Source: Chthoniobacterales bacterium (GTDB lineage Bacteria > Verrucomicrobiota > Verrucomicrobiia > Chthoniobacterales > UBA6821). From it: a stretch of 41,070 nucleotides of DNA. A program made the position numbers and the translations under genes. This document shows positions 7,136 through 15,254 of this stretch, one piece after another. Position 1 is the stretch's first letter, and every line of letters starts with the position of its first letter. Where the stretch lies: contig JAPJNA010000044.1 of assembly GCA_026461395.1 (NCBI GenBank), forward strand, positions 1 to 41,070. Reading direction: 5' to 3'. The notes below the pieces were generated by a model, which saw only the letters and a program-made list of their open reading frames with translations, ran no database searches and had not been told where the DNA came from.

Positions 7136-8649
7136 GTGTTGGAGGAGGCACTCTGGATTCTCTGCTTGAGATGAGGAAATAGGATAACCTCGCGAATCGA
7201 CTCTGCACCCGTGAGAAGCATCACCAGACGGTCGATGCCGATACCGATCCCCCCGGCCGGAGGCATACCATACTCGAGTGCCTCCAGGAACTCGGTGTCG
7301 ATCTTCTGCTGCTCCTCGCCGGCTTGATGTTCCAGGCGCTCGCGTTGGAGGTCAGGATCATTCAGTTCGGAATAGCCCGGCGAGATTTCCTGGCCATTGA
7401 TGATCAGCTCGTAGACATCGACCTTCGACGGGTCAGCGTCATTGAGACGAGCGAGGGGTACCAGTTCTTTCGGAACATGGGTGACGAAGCAGGGATCGAT
7501 CGTCTTTTCCTCAACGAGCTTCTCAAAGACATGCTGGGTCATCTCAAACTCCTCGGGACAGTGGGAGATATCGAGCTTCAACTCGGCGCAGCGGGCGATC
7601 TTCCCAGCCTTGTCGAATGAGAACCATCCGGGAACAGCTGCCTCGATTAGCTCGTTGTATGAGGCTCGTTTCCAAGGGCGGGAGAGATTGATGGTCTTGG
7701 TGACATTCCCCTCCCCGTCGCGGTGATGAACCTGATGATCCTTGTTACCAAGCATGACCGCCAGATGACAGACCAACTCCTCCACCAGCACCGACATGAG
7801 CTGAAAATCAGCGTAAGCCCAGTAGGCCTCCAGCATCGTAAACTCGGGATTATGACGGCGTGAGATTCCCTCGTTGCGGAAACTCCGATTGAGCTCAAAC
7901 ACCTTGGGAAAACCCGCGACCAGGAGACGCTTCAGATAGAGCTCCGGCGCAATGCGCAGGAAGAAATCCATGCCGAGCGCGTTGTGATGGGTCTTGAAGG
8001 GCTCTGCCGCAGCTCCCCCCGGCACTGCCTGCATCATCGGGGTCTCCACCTCGAGGAAGCCCCGCTCATCCAGGAAGCGGCGGATCTCGCGGACGATGGC
8101 CGAGCGCTGGAGGAAGATAGCTCGCGAGGAGGGATTGGCTATCAGATCCAGATAGCGCTGGCGGTAGCGCGTCTCGGGATCCTGAACTCCATGCCATTTA
8201 TCCGGAAGTGGACGGAGAGACTTGGAGAGAATCTTCAGGCTCCGGACCTTGATGCTCGACTCGCCTGTCCGGGTGGTGAAGCACTCACCTTCCACTCCTA
8301 TGAAGTCACCGATATCGAGCTGGGCAGAAACGGCCAGCGAGGTCTCGTCGACTTCCTTGGCATTCACATAGACCTGCATTCTTCCCCCCATGTCCGAGAG
8401 ATCAAGAAAACGGCTCTTGCCCATGTCACGATATGCCGTGATGCGCCCCGCGAGAGAGACACAGCGTCCCTCCTCAAATCCGTCCCTCACCTCGGCGACC
8501 GTTCCAGTTGATTCAAAGAGCCCTCCGAAGGGATCGATACCGAGATCCCTGATGGCCTGAAGTTTCTGCCGACGGACGGCGACAAGCTCGCTTAGAGGTG
8601 AAGTGGGCGACGCGGGTGATGAGAGAGATGACGGATTTGGCTGTTCCAC
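7132..8649 (-). CDS. lysS: lysyl-tRNA synthetase, class II
   Basis: Charges tRNA-Lys with lysine using ATP. The GTG at 8649 gives 505 residues, the usual length, with a short Ser/Pro-rich start and then the typical RRQKLQAIRDLGIDPFGG. The OB-fold anticodon-binding domain includes LAGRITAYRDMGKSRFLDLSD. The catalytic domain shows class II motif 2 (FRNEGISRRHNPEFTMLEAY) and motif 3 (GIGIGIDRLVMLLTG). The frame is open for 249 more bases upstream, but those lie in a MITE-like element and do not resemble LysRS. The element starts one base before the GTG, so the native leader seems to have been replaced; no Shine-Dalgarno sequence is visible there. The stop overlaps the MFS start. Confidence 0.95.
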   Translation of the reverse strand: MEQPNPSSLSSPASPTSPLSELVAVRRQKLQAIRDLGIDPFGGLFESTGTVAEVRDGFEEGRCVSLAGRITAYRDMGKSRFLDLSDMGGRMQVYVNAKEVDETSLAVSAQLDIGDFIGVEGECFTTRTGESSIKVRSLKILSKSLRPLPDKWHGVQDPETRYRQRYLDLIANPSSRAIFLQRSAIVREIRRFLDERGFLEVETPMMQAVPGGAAAEPFKTHHNALGMDFFLRIAPELYLKRLLVAGFPKVFELNRSFRNEGISRRHNPEFTMLEAYWAYADFQLMSVLVEELVCHLAVMLGNKDHQVHHRDGEGNVTKTINLSRPWKRASYNELIEAAVPGWFSFDKAGKIARCAELKLDISHCPEEFEMTQHVFEKLVEEKTIDPCFVTHVPKELVPLARLNDADPSKVDVYELIINGQEISPGYSELNDPDLQRERLEHQAGEEQQKIDTEFLEALEYGMPPAGGIGIGIDRLVMLLTGAESIREVILFPHLKQRIQSASSNT

Positions 8650-8650
8650 T

Positions 8651-8934
8651 TTAAGAGATTGTCTGAAAAGTCCGCGCCTGGCGAGCAGAGAGGAGTTGGG
8701 GATGTGGGCACGAAGAGAGCGAGGAGCATATCCTCTGCGATACGCGACAAACGAACGACAAAGCTCACGACCCCAAGAACCTCTGCCCTTTACGGGTTGC
8801 GGTTCTTCCGGTCTGATACGGTGTCTATGAGTCGGTCGTGTATGATCTTCATACACTCCCTCCCCATCTCCTTGCCTCAGTTCCAGAATTCCCAGCAACT
8901 CGCCTCGCGGGGACTATTTAGACAGTCTCTAAAA
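8651..8934. mobile_element. MITE-like element with about 35-bp imperfect terminal inverted repeats
   Basis: 8651-8685 and 8899-8934 are inverted copies of each other, about 28 of 35 positions identical. The shared core, read inward from the ends, is AGAGA-TGTCT-AA-AGTCC followed by GCG and GGCGAG. The 284-base unit has no credible gene of its own, and its left end abuts the lysS start codon. I see no clear target-site duplication. It could be a miniature non-autonomous element or the joined ends of a deleted IS. Confidence 0.6.
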
Positions 8935-8981
8935 GAGCAAACGGAGAGGGCCTCCCGATCAATCAAAAACGGAGGAAAGAC

Positions 8982-9086
8982 TCACAGGGATGAATGAGAT
9001 GAAGGGGATTATCACCAACACAGGAAAGTTCCTAAGGACGATCGCGAAGTGCCAACCCATCCCTTTTATCCCCTTAATCCCTGTGA
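8982..9086. repeat. inverted pair of dispersed repeat D (TCACAGGGAT..AAGGGGAT type)
   Basis: 8982-9011 reads tcacagggatgaatgagatg followed by aaggggatta; 9058-9086 is a diverged reverse complement (catcccttttatccccttaa then tccctgtga). The pair lies between the pdxA stop and the MITE-like element and could fold into a long imperfect hairpin, possibly acting as a processing or termination signal for pdxA. Confidence 0.6.
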
Positions 9087-9089
9087 ATT

Positions 9090-9974
9090 TTATTTCTTAC
9101 CACCTATCACCAACTCAGCGGCTAGGCGGATGGCGGAGAGGAAGCTCTCCGCACTGGCCTTTCCAGTTCCAGCAATCTCATAAGCCGTGCCATGGTCAGG
9201 GCTGGTCCTGACAAAGGGTAGACCAAGGGTGACATTCACCCCGTCATGGAAGCCGAGCAACTTCAGCGGGATCAATCCCTGGTCATGGTACATGCAGAGC
9301 ACTCCGTCAAACTCCCCATTGGCAGCACGCCAGAAAACCGTATCGGGACTGAAAGGACCGGCAAAGGTGCTGTCCGGATTCGCGGAGCAGAGCAGAGGCA
9401 TGGCGGGCTCGATAAGACGCTGCTCTTCGTCACCCAGATCTCCTTGCTCGCCGGCATGAGGATTGAGGCCCGCAACAGCGATGCGTGGAGCTATGATTCC
9501 CCGTTGCTTCAGGAATCCCGCGAGCAATCCTCCCACCCGGACGATCTCCGTAGTACTGAGCAGATTGGCCACATCCTTCAAGGGCACATGAGCCGTAACC
9601 AAGGCCACGGTGAGTGGGCCTCCTGTCAGTAGCATAGCAAAGCTTGAGACCCGGGCGCGCGCGGCAAAGAACTCCGTCTGCCCGGGAAAATCGAACCCGG
9701 CCTGATGAAGATGCTTTTTGCTCACCGGTCCGGTGACCACGGCGGCAAGTTCACCCGAGAGAGCACGCGAAGCAGCTTCCTCCAAGCTCGCGATGGCGCG
9801 CACGGATCCCGCTTGGGAAGGATGGCCGGTATCGAGGGGCGAAGGATCCCCTATAACTTCGAGACGCACTCCGGGCAGAGGCTGAGCATGGAAAAATGCC
9901 CGAGCAGCGGCCAGCAACTCGGGACCGATACCGGCCGGATCACCCGCAACAAGTCCGATCACTGCTTCCTTCAT
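9090..9974 (-). CDS. pdxA: 4-hydroxythreonine-4-phosphate dehydrogenase
   Basis: Oxidises 4-phosphohydroxy-L-threonine with NAD(P) in the DXP-dependent pathway to pyridoxal 5'-phosphate. All family landmarks are present: GDPAGIGPE near the N-terminus, TGPVSK at 81-86, PGQTEF, AGLNPHAGE, MYHDQGLIPLK and VNVTLGLPFVRTSPDHGTA. The three metal-ligand histidines correspond to H129, H173 and H230. Length is 294 residues, at the short end for the family (about 310-330) but with nothing essential missing. It ends the long minus-strand run that starts at purA, 78 bases after the SurA-like gene. Confidence 0.95.
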   Translation of the reverse strand: MKEAVIGLVAGDPAGIGPELLAAARAFFHAQPLPGVRLEVIGDPSPLDTGHPSQAGSVRAIASLEEAASRALSGELAAVVTGPVSKKHLHQAGFDFPGQTEFFAARARVSSFAMLLTGGPLTVALVTAHVPLKDVANLLSTTEIVRVGGLLAGFLKQRGIIAPRIAVAGLNPHAGEQGDLGDEEQRLIEPAMPLLCSANPDSTFAGPFSPDTVFWRAANGEFDGVLCMYHDQGLIPLKLLGFHDGVNVTLGLPFVRTSPDHGTAYEIAGTGKASAESFLSAIRLAAELVIGGKK

Positions 9975-10052
9975 GGATGGAATTTTATCTCGAGGAGCGG
10001 GGGCTCTTGATCAGCGTATTCCCTTAAGAATCTTGGAGGATCTTGGGGGCTT

Positions 10053-11048
10053 TTAAAGGATCTTGATGTAGGCCTTTTCGCGAAGCTCCTTGAGCCAACG
10101 CTCCTGGGTCTTGAGTTTTTCTTCCTGAATGAGTTTCTGAACGATCTCCTGCTGAACTTCGGAAAGGGGCTTCGTGACGGCCGGCTTTACAGCCTCAGCC
10201 ATCAGGATGTAGTACGCATTATCGAGAGGAAGCACGGGGCTGATCTCCGAGGGCTTCAGGGAGAAGACAATCTTCGCCAGTTCCTCATTGAGTGTCGTGC
10301 GCTCGACCCATCCCCAGTCGCCTCCCGATTCATTGGTCGAATCCTCCGAATACATCTGGGCAAGACGATCGAACTCGGCGCCTCCGGTTAGCTTTTCCCT
10401 GATTTCTGCAGCCATCTGCTTCTTGCTGATGGAGGAGGAAGCGTCGCCGTTTTCCGAAGAGGCACCCTCCTTGAGGACGATCATGCGCAGCTTGACCTGT
10501 GCCGGGGTGGAATAGGCGACGCGGTGCTGCTCGTAATATTCCCGGATCTTCACCGGGGAGACGATGACGTTCTCGCTTGTCTTGGACTGACGCATGGCCT
10601 GAACGGTGATCTTGTTTTTCTCGTTATCGCGGAAACGCGCCATGGTGTAGCCCTGCGACTGGAGCGTTTTGACGAAAGCCGCGCGGTCCCCTCCGAATTC
10701 CTGGCGGATAATGCGCTGAATGCTGTCGTCAACGATGTAGGAGGGGATGTTGAACTCCTTTTTCCTGAACTCCTGAAGGATGAGATTCCGGTCAATGAGA
10801 TCCCTGACTGCATGCTCGCGCATTACCTTGACCTTAGATTGCAGCTCCTCTCCACGATAAATCTCCGAGGCTGACTTCTCCTGAGAGGCCACCAGTTCAC
10901 GGACTTGGGAAAAGGTGACGACATCCCCGTTCACAATGGCGGCGATCCCGTTGATCACCTCCTCGGCAGCGGGAAGTGTCGCAACAGAAGCCAGTAAGGC
11001 CAAAGCGGCTAGAGAGAGAAAAAATGGTGAAAATCTAATGGAGATCAT
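10053..11048 (-). CDS. SurA-like periplasmic peptidyl-prolyl isomerase/chaperone
   Basis: Periplasmic folding factor for outer-membrane proteins. The ATG at 11048 gives a signal peptide (MISIRFSPFFLSLAALALL...LPAAEE); a GTG 24 bases upstream is possible but would lengthen the n-region. After the signal come the SurA-N core (INGIAAIVNGDVVTFSQV, then helices with LIDRNLILQEF) and one parvulin/PpiC domain at about residues 180-290, including YSEDSTNESGGDWGW and a PVLPLDNAYYILM strand. E. coli SurA has two parvulin domains; this protein, like many homologues in other phyla, has one. It lies 42 bases after mfd and before pdxA, a neighbourhood reminiscent of the surA-pdxA pairing of proteobacteria. 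Confidence 0.88.
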   Translation of the reverse strand: MISIRFSPFFLSLAALALLASVATLPAAEEVINGIAAIVNGDVVTFSQVRELVASQEKSASEIYRGEELQSKVKVMREHAVRDLIDRNLILQEFRKKEFNIPSYIVDDSIQRIIRQEFGGDRAAFVKTLQSQGYTMARFRDNEKNKITVQAMRQSKTSENVIVSPVKIREYYEQHRVAYSTPAQVKLRMIVLKEGASSENGDASSSISKKQMAAEIREKLTGGAEFDRLAQMYSEDSTNESGGDWGWVERTTLNEELAKIVFSLKPSEISPVLPLDNAYYILMAEAVKPAVTKPLSEVQQEIVQKLIQEEKLKTQERWLKELREKAYIKIL

Positions 11049-11090
11049 GATGAAGAGAGTCAGAGAAGGCACACAGGAACAAAACTGTTT

Positions 11091-14000
11091 CTATACCTTC
11101 AACGCCTCCAGAAAGCGCAAAATCTCGGAAAGCTTGGAAGCGGGCTTGGAGGCCGTCAAGCGTGGAAACCGATGACCCATGAGCAGGAAGTCACCGCGTC
11201 GAGTCAGCATCAACCGCTCTCCCCGTGTCTCCACTTTGGTAATTCCCTTGGCAGCAGCCGCCCGACGGATTCTTTCGGTAACGAAAAGATGACTGATCTC
11301 CTGTGGCAACGGGCCGAAGCGATCCCGCCAGGCGGTGGCGATCGTCTCCAGTGCTGCGACATCCGGAGCCGCCGCAAGGGATCGGTGGGCCTCGATCCGG
11401 AGCTTCGACTCGGGAAGGTATGTGGTGGGAATGAACGCCCCGCAACGGCTGATTTGCCCCTTACTCTCGGGTTTGAGAACGGACTGGGAGAGTTCCTCGG
11501 GAGTTATCGCCACAAAATCGAGCCTCAAGAGCGATTGGTTCCCCGGGTCCAGTTCGCCGGACCCTGTGGACTCACCCTTCATCCTAGCAACGGCCTGACG
11601 AAGCATCCGGCAGTACAGGTCGAAACCGACGGCGGCGATCTGACCGCTCTGGGCTGTCCCGAGCAGGTTGCCCGCACCCCGGATCTCCAGATCGCGCATG
11701 GCAATCCGAAAACCTGCGCCGAGCTGCGAGTATTGACGGATCGCCTGCACCCGGCGACGAGCCTCCCCAACCATCATCATGTCGCGCGGGAGCATCAGAT
11801 AGGCATAGGCCTTCTGACGACCACGGCCGACACGCCCCCGGAGCTGGTAGAGATCGGCGAGTCCGAAGCGGTCGGCGCGGTCGATGATGATCGTGTTGGC
11901 ATTGGGGATATCAAGACCGCTTTCGATGATCGTTGTGGAAACCAGAACATCGGCCTCCCCTTCCACGAAGCTCTTCATCACTCCCTCCAGCTCCCCCTCC
12001 TCCATCTGCCCGTGACCGACAAGCACACGCGCTCCGGGACAGAGTTCACAGATCCGAGACGCGACCTTCTCGATCGAGCCGATCCGGTTATGTAGCAGGT
12101 AGACCTGACCTCCCCGTGCGCGTTCCCGCTGGATCGCATCCCGGATCACACGCTCATCATAGGCACAGATGACAGTCTCCACCGGCTGACGGTCGGGCGG
12201 AGGCGTCTCGATGACGGACATATCGCGCGCACCCATCAGGGAAAGATAAAGAGTTCTGGGAATCGGTGTCGCCGAGAGAGTCAACACATCGATCAGGCGG
12301 AAGCGCTCTTTCAGAGCCTCCTTGTGCTTCACGCCGAAGCGCTGCTCTTCGTCCACAATCACCATGCCGATGTCCTTGAAGATAACATCGGGAGAAAGCA
12401 GTCGGTGCGTTCCTACGACCAGATCGACCGAGCCGTCTGCGAGTCCCTTGACCACCTCGCGCTGCTCGGCGGCCGTACGGTAACGGCTCAGCAGCTCGAT
12501 CTTCACCGGATATTCGCTCATCCGCTCCCGAAGGGTCCTCAGATGCTGCTGGGCCAGGACCGTGGTTGGCGCCAGGAAGACGACCTGCTTTCCCCCCATC
12601 AAGGCCTTGAAGGCGGCGCGCAGAGCCACCTCGGTCTTTCCAAAACCGACATCCCCGCAGAGGAGACGATCCATCGGTCGCCGGGATTCCATGTCCTGCT
12701 TGATCTCGGAAATGGAACGGAGCTGATCCGCAGTTTCCTTATATGGGAAGCTCATCTCCAGCTCCCGCTGCCACGGCGTGTCGGGCCCATAGGCATGCCC
12801 CTGTCCTGTCTCCCTCTCGGCCTGAAGTTTCAGGAGACGCCCTGCATAGAGGAAAACCGATTTTTCCGCAGCTTTCCTCGCTTTGGACCACTTGTCGTCA
12901 CCAAGCGACGAGAGATGGGGGGACTGCTTACCCACACCGACATAGCGCGAGACCTGCCAGGCTTGATCGATCGGGACAAAGAGTCGCGAATCATTTGCAA
13001 ATTCCAGTGCCAACACCTCCCCCTCCGTACCGTCGGCGGCGGAGAGACGCTGCAATCCAAGATAGCGCCCGATGCCATGTTCCGTATGAACGACAAGCTG
13101 ACCCTCTTCAAATTCGGTGAAATCGATCGCAGATCGGGAGGCCCGTTGCTTCTCCCGACGAAGGTGAAGCCGACGGAGTCGTTGACTGGCCGATCTGCCG
13201 AAGAGCTCGGCATCGGCAAGCACCGCCAACTTACCCGCAGGAAAACAGAAACCGCGGGAGATCGCACCGATCCTCATTTCCGGGAGATTCTTTCCCGAGG
13301 AGAAATCGGGTAACGTCGAGGCGAGTTCCCGGAAGCGCTCCGCTTCGCCCTCCGTGGCGCTCAGGAGAAGGATGCGCCAACCGTCGTTCCGCCAGGAACC
13401 CAGCTGTCGGAAAAATTCCTGCCTGCGTGCCTCATCGATCACGAAATCACCGGCACCAAAGGAGGCAAAGGGAATCGGATCGAATGCTGTCACTTCGCCT
13501 GTTACTTCGCGTTCTTCTCCTTCATCCAAAGACTCCAGTGTCGGGGCGGAAGAGATGAGCAGGCGCTTTACCGGTGGGATGAACTGATCGGTGGAACTTT
13601 CTACATCTCCCTCTTCCGCATCCTCTGTCACCTCCCATCCGATCTCCACGACCAGATCGTCGGACTTGAGATAATCAGCCAGCCTGACACTCGGACGATC
13701 TGTGTCTCCAAGCTGGATATGACATTCATCGACCTCCCCCACCGAGGTCTGCGTATCGAGATCAAACTCCCGGATCGAGATGATTCCATCCTCGTCAAAC
13801 TCAAGTCGGCAAGGCATCGACTGCTGCCAGGAAAAAAGATCCAGAATCCCACCCCTCAGGGCAAATTCGCCGCGCCTCGTGACTTGGGCCGCCCTCTCAT
13901 AACCGGCATCTTCCAGAGGGAGAATCACGCTTCCGGGTGATCCTTTCCAACCCTTTGGAAGAGAAAGGAGGCTGCCTGTGAGATCAGTGACCGAGGGAAC

Positions 14001-14408
14001 CAGTTCCTCCCATTGGGAGACATTGATGACGGGAGCTAAGACCTCACCACCTGCCAGTCGGCCAAGAAGGGATATTCTTTCCGATGCTGTTTCCGGATCG
14101 GGAAGGCCAAGGCCGGCTGCTGGCACCTCCAGATCCGGAAAAAGGGTTGCCTGATTGATCCAGACCGAAAGCTCCGAGGCGAACTCTTCCTGGGAACGCA
14201 CATCACGACAGACAAACCAGATGCGTGATCCATCAGGCATCCTGCGAGCGGCCACAGCAGCCAAAAAAGGCCAGGCCTGTTCGGAAGCATCCAGGAGCTC
14301 CATGACGCCGGAGCCTGAGCGGGCACTTACACCGGCAAGCAGTGCGCGCAGACGCGGGTGCGATCCCACGGCATCCAGCAAATCGTTATGAGCGCCGGAG
14401 TAGGCCAT
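11091..14408 (-). CDS. mfd: transcription-repair coupling factor Mfd
   Basis: ATP-driven translocase that removes RNA polymerase stalled at DNA damage and recruits UvrA. The UvrB-like N-terminal region is followed by the CarD-like RNA-polymerase-interacting domain (EEGQLVVHTEHGIGRYLGLQ). The helicase core follows, with Walker A GDVGFGKTE, the DEEQRFGVKHKE box, TLSATPIPRTL, STTIIESGLDIPNA and QLRGRVGRGRQKAYAY. The C-terminal TRCF domain is present, ending in a degraded basic stretch. The ATG at 14408 gives about 1105 residues; the frame is open to 14471 but would then overlap the upstream gene by 86 bases, against 23 with the inner start. That overlap indicates coupling with the upstream PLP-enzyme gene. 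Confidence 0.97.
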   Translation of the reverse strand: MAYSGAHNDLLDAVGSHPRLRALLAGVSARSGSGVMELLDASEQAWPFLAAVAARRMPDGSRIWFVCRDVRSQEEFASELSVWINQATLFPDLEVPAAGLGLPDPETASERISLLGRLAGGEVLAPVINVSQWEELVPSVTDLTGSLLSLPKGWKGSPGSVILPLEDAGYERAAQVTRRGEFALRGGILDLFSWQQSMPCRLEFDEDGIISIREFDLDTQTSVGEVDECHIQLGDTDRPSVRLADYLKSDDLVVEIGWEVTEDAEEGDVESSTDQFIPPVKRLLISSAPTLESLDEGEEREVTGEVTAFDPIPFASFGAGDFVIDEARRQEFFRQLGSWRNDGWRILLLSATEGEAERFRELASTLPDFSSGKNLPEMRIGAISRGFCFPAGKLAVLADAELFGRSASQRLRRLHLRREKQRASRSAIDFTEFEEGQLVVHTEHGIGRYLGLQRLSAADGTEGEVLALEFANDSRLFVPIDQAWQVSRYVGVGKQSPHLSSLGDDKWSKARKAAEKSVFLYAGRLLKLQAERETGQGHAYGPDTPWQRELEMSFPYKETADQLRSISEIKQDMESRRPMDRLLCGDVGFGKTEVALRAAFKALMGGKQVVFLAPTTVLAQQHLRTLRERMSEYPVKIELLSRYRTAAEQREVVKGLADGSVDLVVGTHRLLSPDVIFKDIGMVIVDEEQRFGVKHKEALKERFRLIDVLTLSATPIPRTLYLSLMGARDMSVIETPPPDRQPVETVICAYDERVIRDAIQRERARGGQVYLLHNRIGSIEKVASRICELCPGARVLVGHGQMEEGELEGVMKSFVEGEADVLVSTTIIESGLDIPNANTIIIDRADRFGLADLYQLRGRVGRGRQKAYAYLMLPRDMMMVGEARRRVQAIRQYSQLGAGFRIAMRDLEIRGAGNLLGTAQSGQIAAVGFDLYCRMLRQAVARMKGESTGSGELDPGNQSLLRLDFVAITPEELSQSVLKPESKGQISRCGAFIPTTYLPESKLRIEAHRSLAAAPDVAALETIATAWRDRFGPLPQEISHLFVTERIRRAAAAKGITKVETRGERLMLTRRGDFLLMGHRFPRLTASKPASKLSEILRFLEALKV

Positions 14409-15237
14409 GATATTCCAGATAGGAGTGAGAGAGAGTCCGGGAGAGAGCGGGATCGCGGAGAGATATCCCATTCAGCGAGGCGACAGGCATCACCCCGAGG
14501 CGGGAATTCGTGACAGCCATAGCAAGTGCCTTCCTCAGATCGGCAGGACGGAGATCACGCTCCATCACCGGGACTCTCTTCTTCACCCAGCCGAGCACCG
14601 ACCCGGAGCGAGCGCCGCGTGAGACGGGAGGGGTGCACAGGATGATCCCATGCTTTGTACGCATCCAGACCAGCAGGTTCCCCATCGCGCAAGAGAGAGC
14701 ACATCCCTTGGCATCGAGAACAACCCCCTCATCACCTCCATCGGCTCGGGCTTCAGCGAGCGCCTTCAGATGCGCCACGTAGTTTCCAGACTTCTCTCCC
14801 CAAGCATCGCCGAGAAAGGGCTTGGTCAAGACATTGAGACGGAATCCTTTCTCAAGTTGCGCATCGGTCGGAAAATGTACCGGCTCCCAGGTAAGGTAGC
14901 ATCCAGCTGTACGGATAGAAGAGGCAGGAGCCCCCTCACCCGCTGTGAGATAAATCCGTAGCATGCCGTCAGAAAGAGAGACGCTTTCACTAAAACGCCG
15001 CAGTGCAGAATAGAGGGTTCGGCCCAAGGGGAAGCCATTTCGCTTCGCGGCATCGGTCAGAAGCGCAAGATGCTCGCGGGCCAGAAGAGCTTTGTTGTGT
15101 CGGATCGCAATGCTTTCGAAGAGATGCTGCCCGTAACGGAACCCTCGGTCATTTAGTGGCACGCCACCCGCGTGCGGGAGGATCAATCGTCCATTCCAAT
15201 GCCAGGATCGGAAATCCGGAACGGGCGTCTTCCTCAT
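14386..15237 (-). CDS. class IV aminotransferase-fold PLP enzyme with altered cofactor site
   Basis: Belongs to the fold-type IV family (branched-chain and D-amino-acid aminotransferases, aminodeoxychorismate lyase). Seen: the N-terminal NDRGFRYGQHLFES motif and the PLP lysine K149 in the context KSGNYVAHLKALAEA. The canonical segment E-C/V-x-x-x-N-I/L-F, whose Glu contacts the pyridine nitrogen of PLP, here reads LSCAMGNLLVW, so the Glu position is Ser182. The canonical IlvE-like protein in this window (29395-30264) has K149 and E182 at the same positions. At 283 residues it is full length. Position next to mfd would suit a PabC-like lyase, but the substitution makes any normal transaminase or lyase chemistry uncertain. 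Family sure, activity unknown. Confidence 0.8.
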   Translation of the reverse strand: MRKTPVPDFRSWHWNGRLILPHAGGVPLNDRGFRYGQHLFESIAIRHNKALLAREHLALLTDAAKRNGFPLGRTLYSALRRFSESVSLSDGMLRIYLTAGEGAPASSIRTAGCYLTWEPVHFPTDAQLEKGFRLNVLTKPFLGDAWGEKSGNYVAHLKALAEARADGGDEGVVLDAKGCALSCAMGNLLVWMRTKHGIILCTPPVSRGARSGSVLGWVKKRVPVMERDLRPADLRKALAMAVTNSRLGVMPVASLNGISLRDPALSRTLSHSYLEYHGLLRRS

Positions 15238-15254
15238 TACCGGATCACGTTAGG

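Noticed and set aside
8650-8898. N-terminal extension of lysyl-tRNA synthetase
   Set aside because: The extra 83 codons lie in the MITE-like element, do not resemble LysRS and would make the protein longer than normal; the GTG at 8649 gives the usual length.
12324-13313. Long open frame on the + strand opposite mfd
   Set aside because: It lies wholly inside mfd, whose protein motifs are complete; the + strand translation has no recognisable domain and follows from GC-rich codon use.
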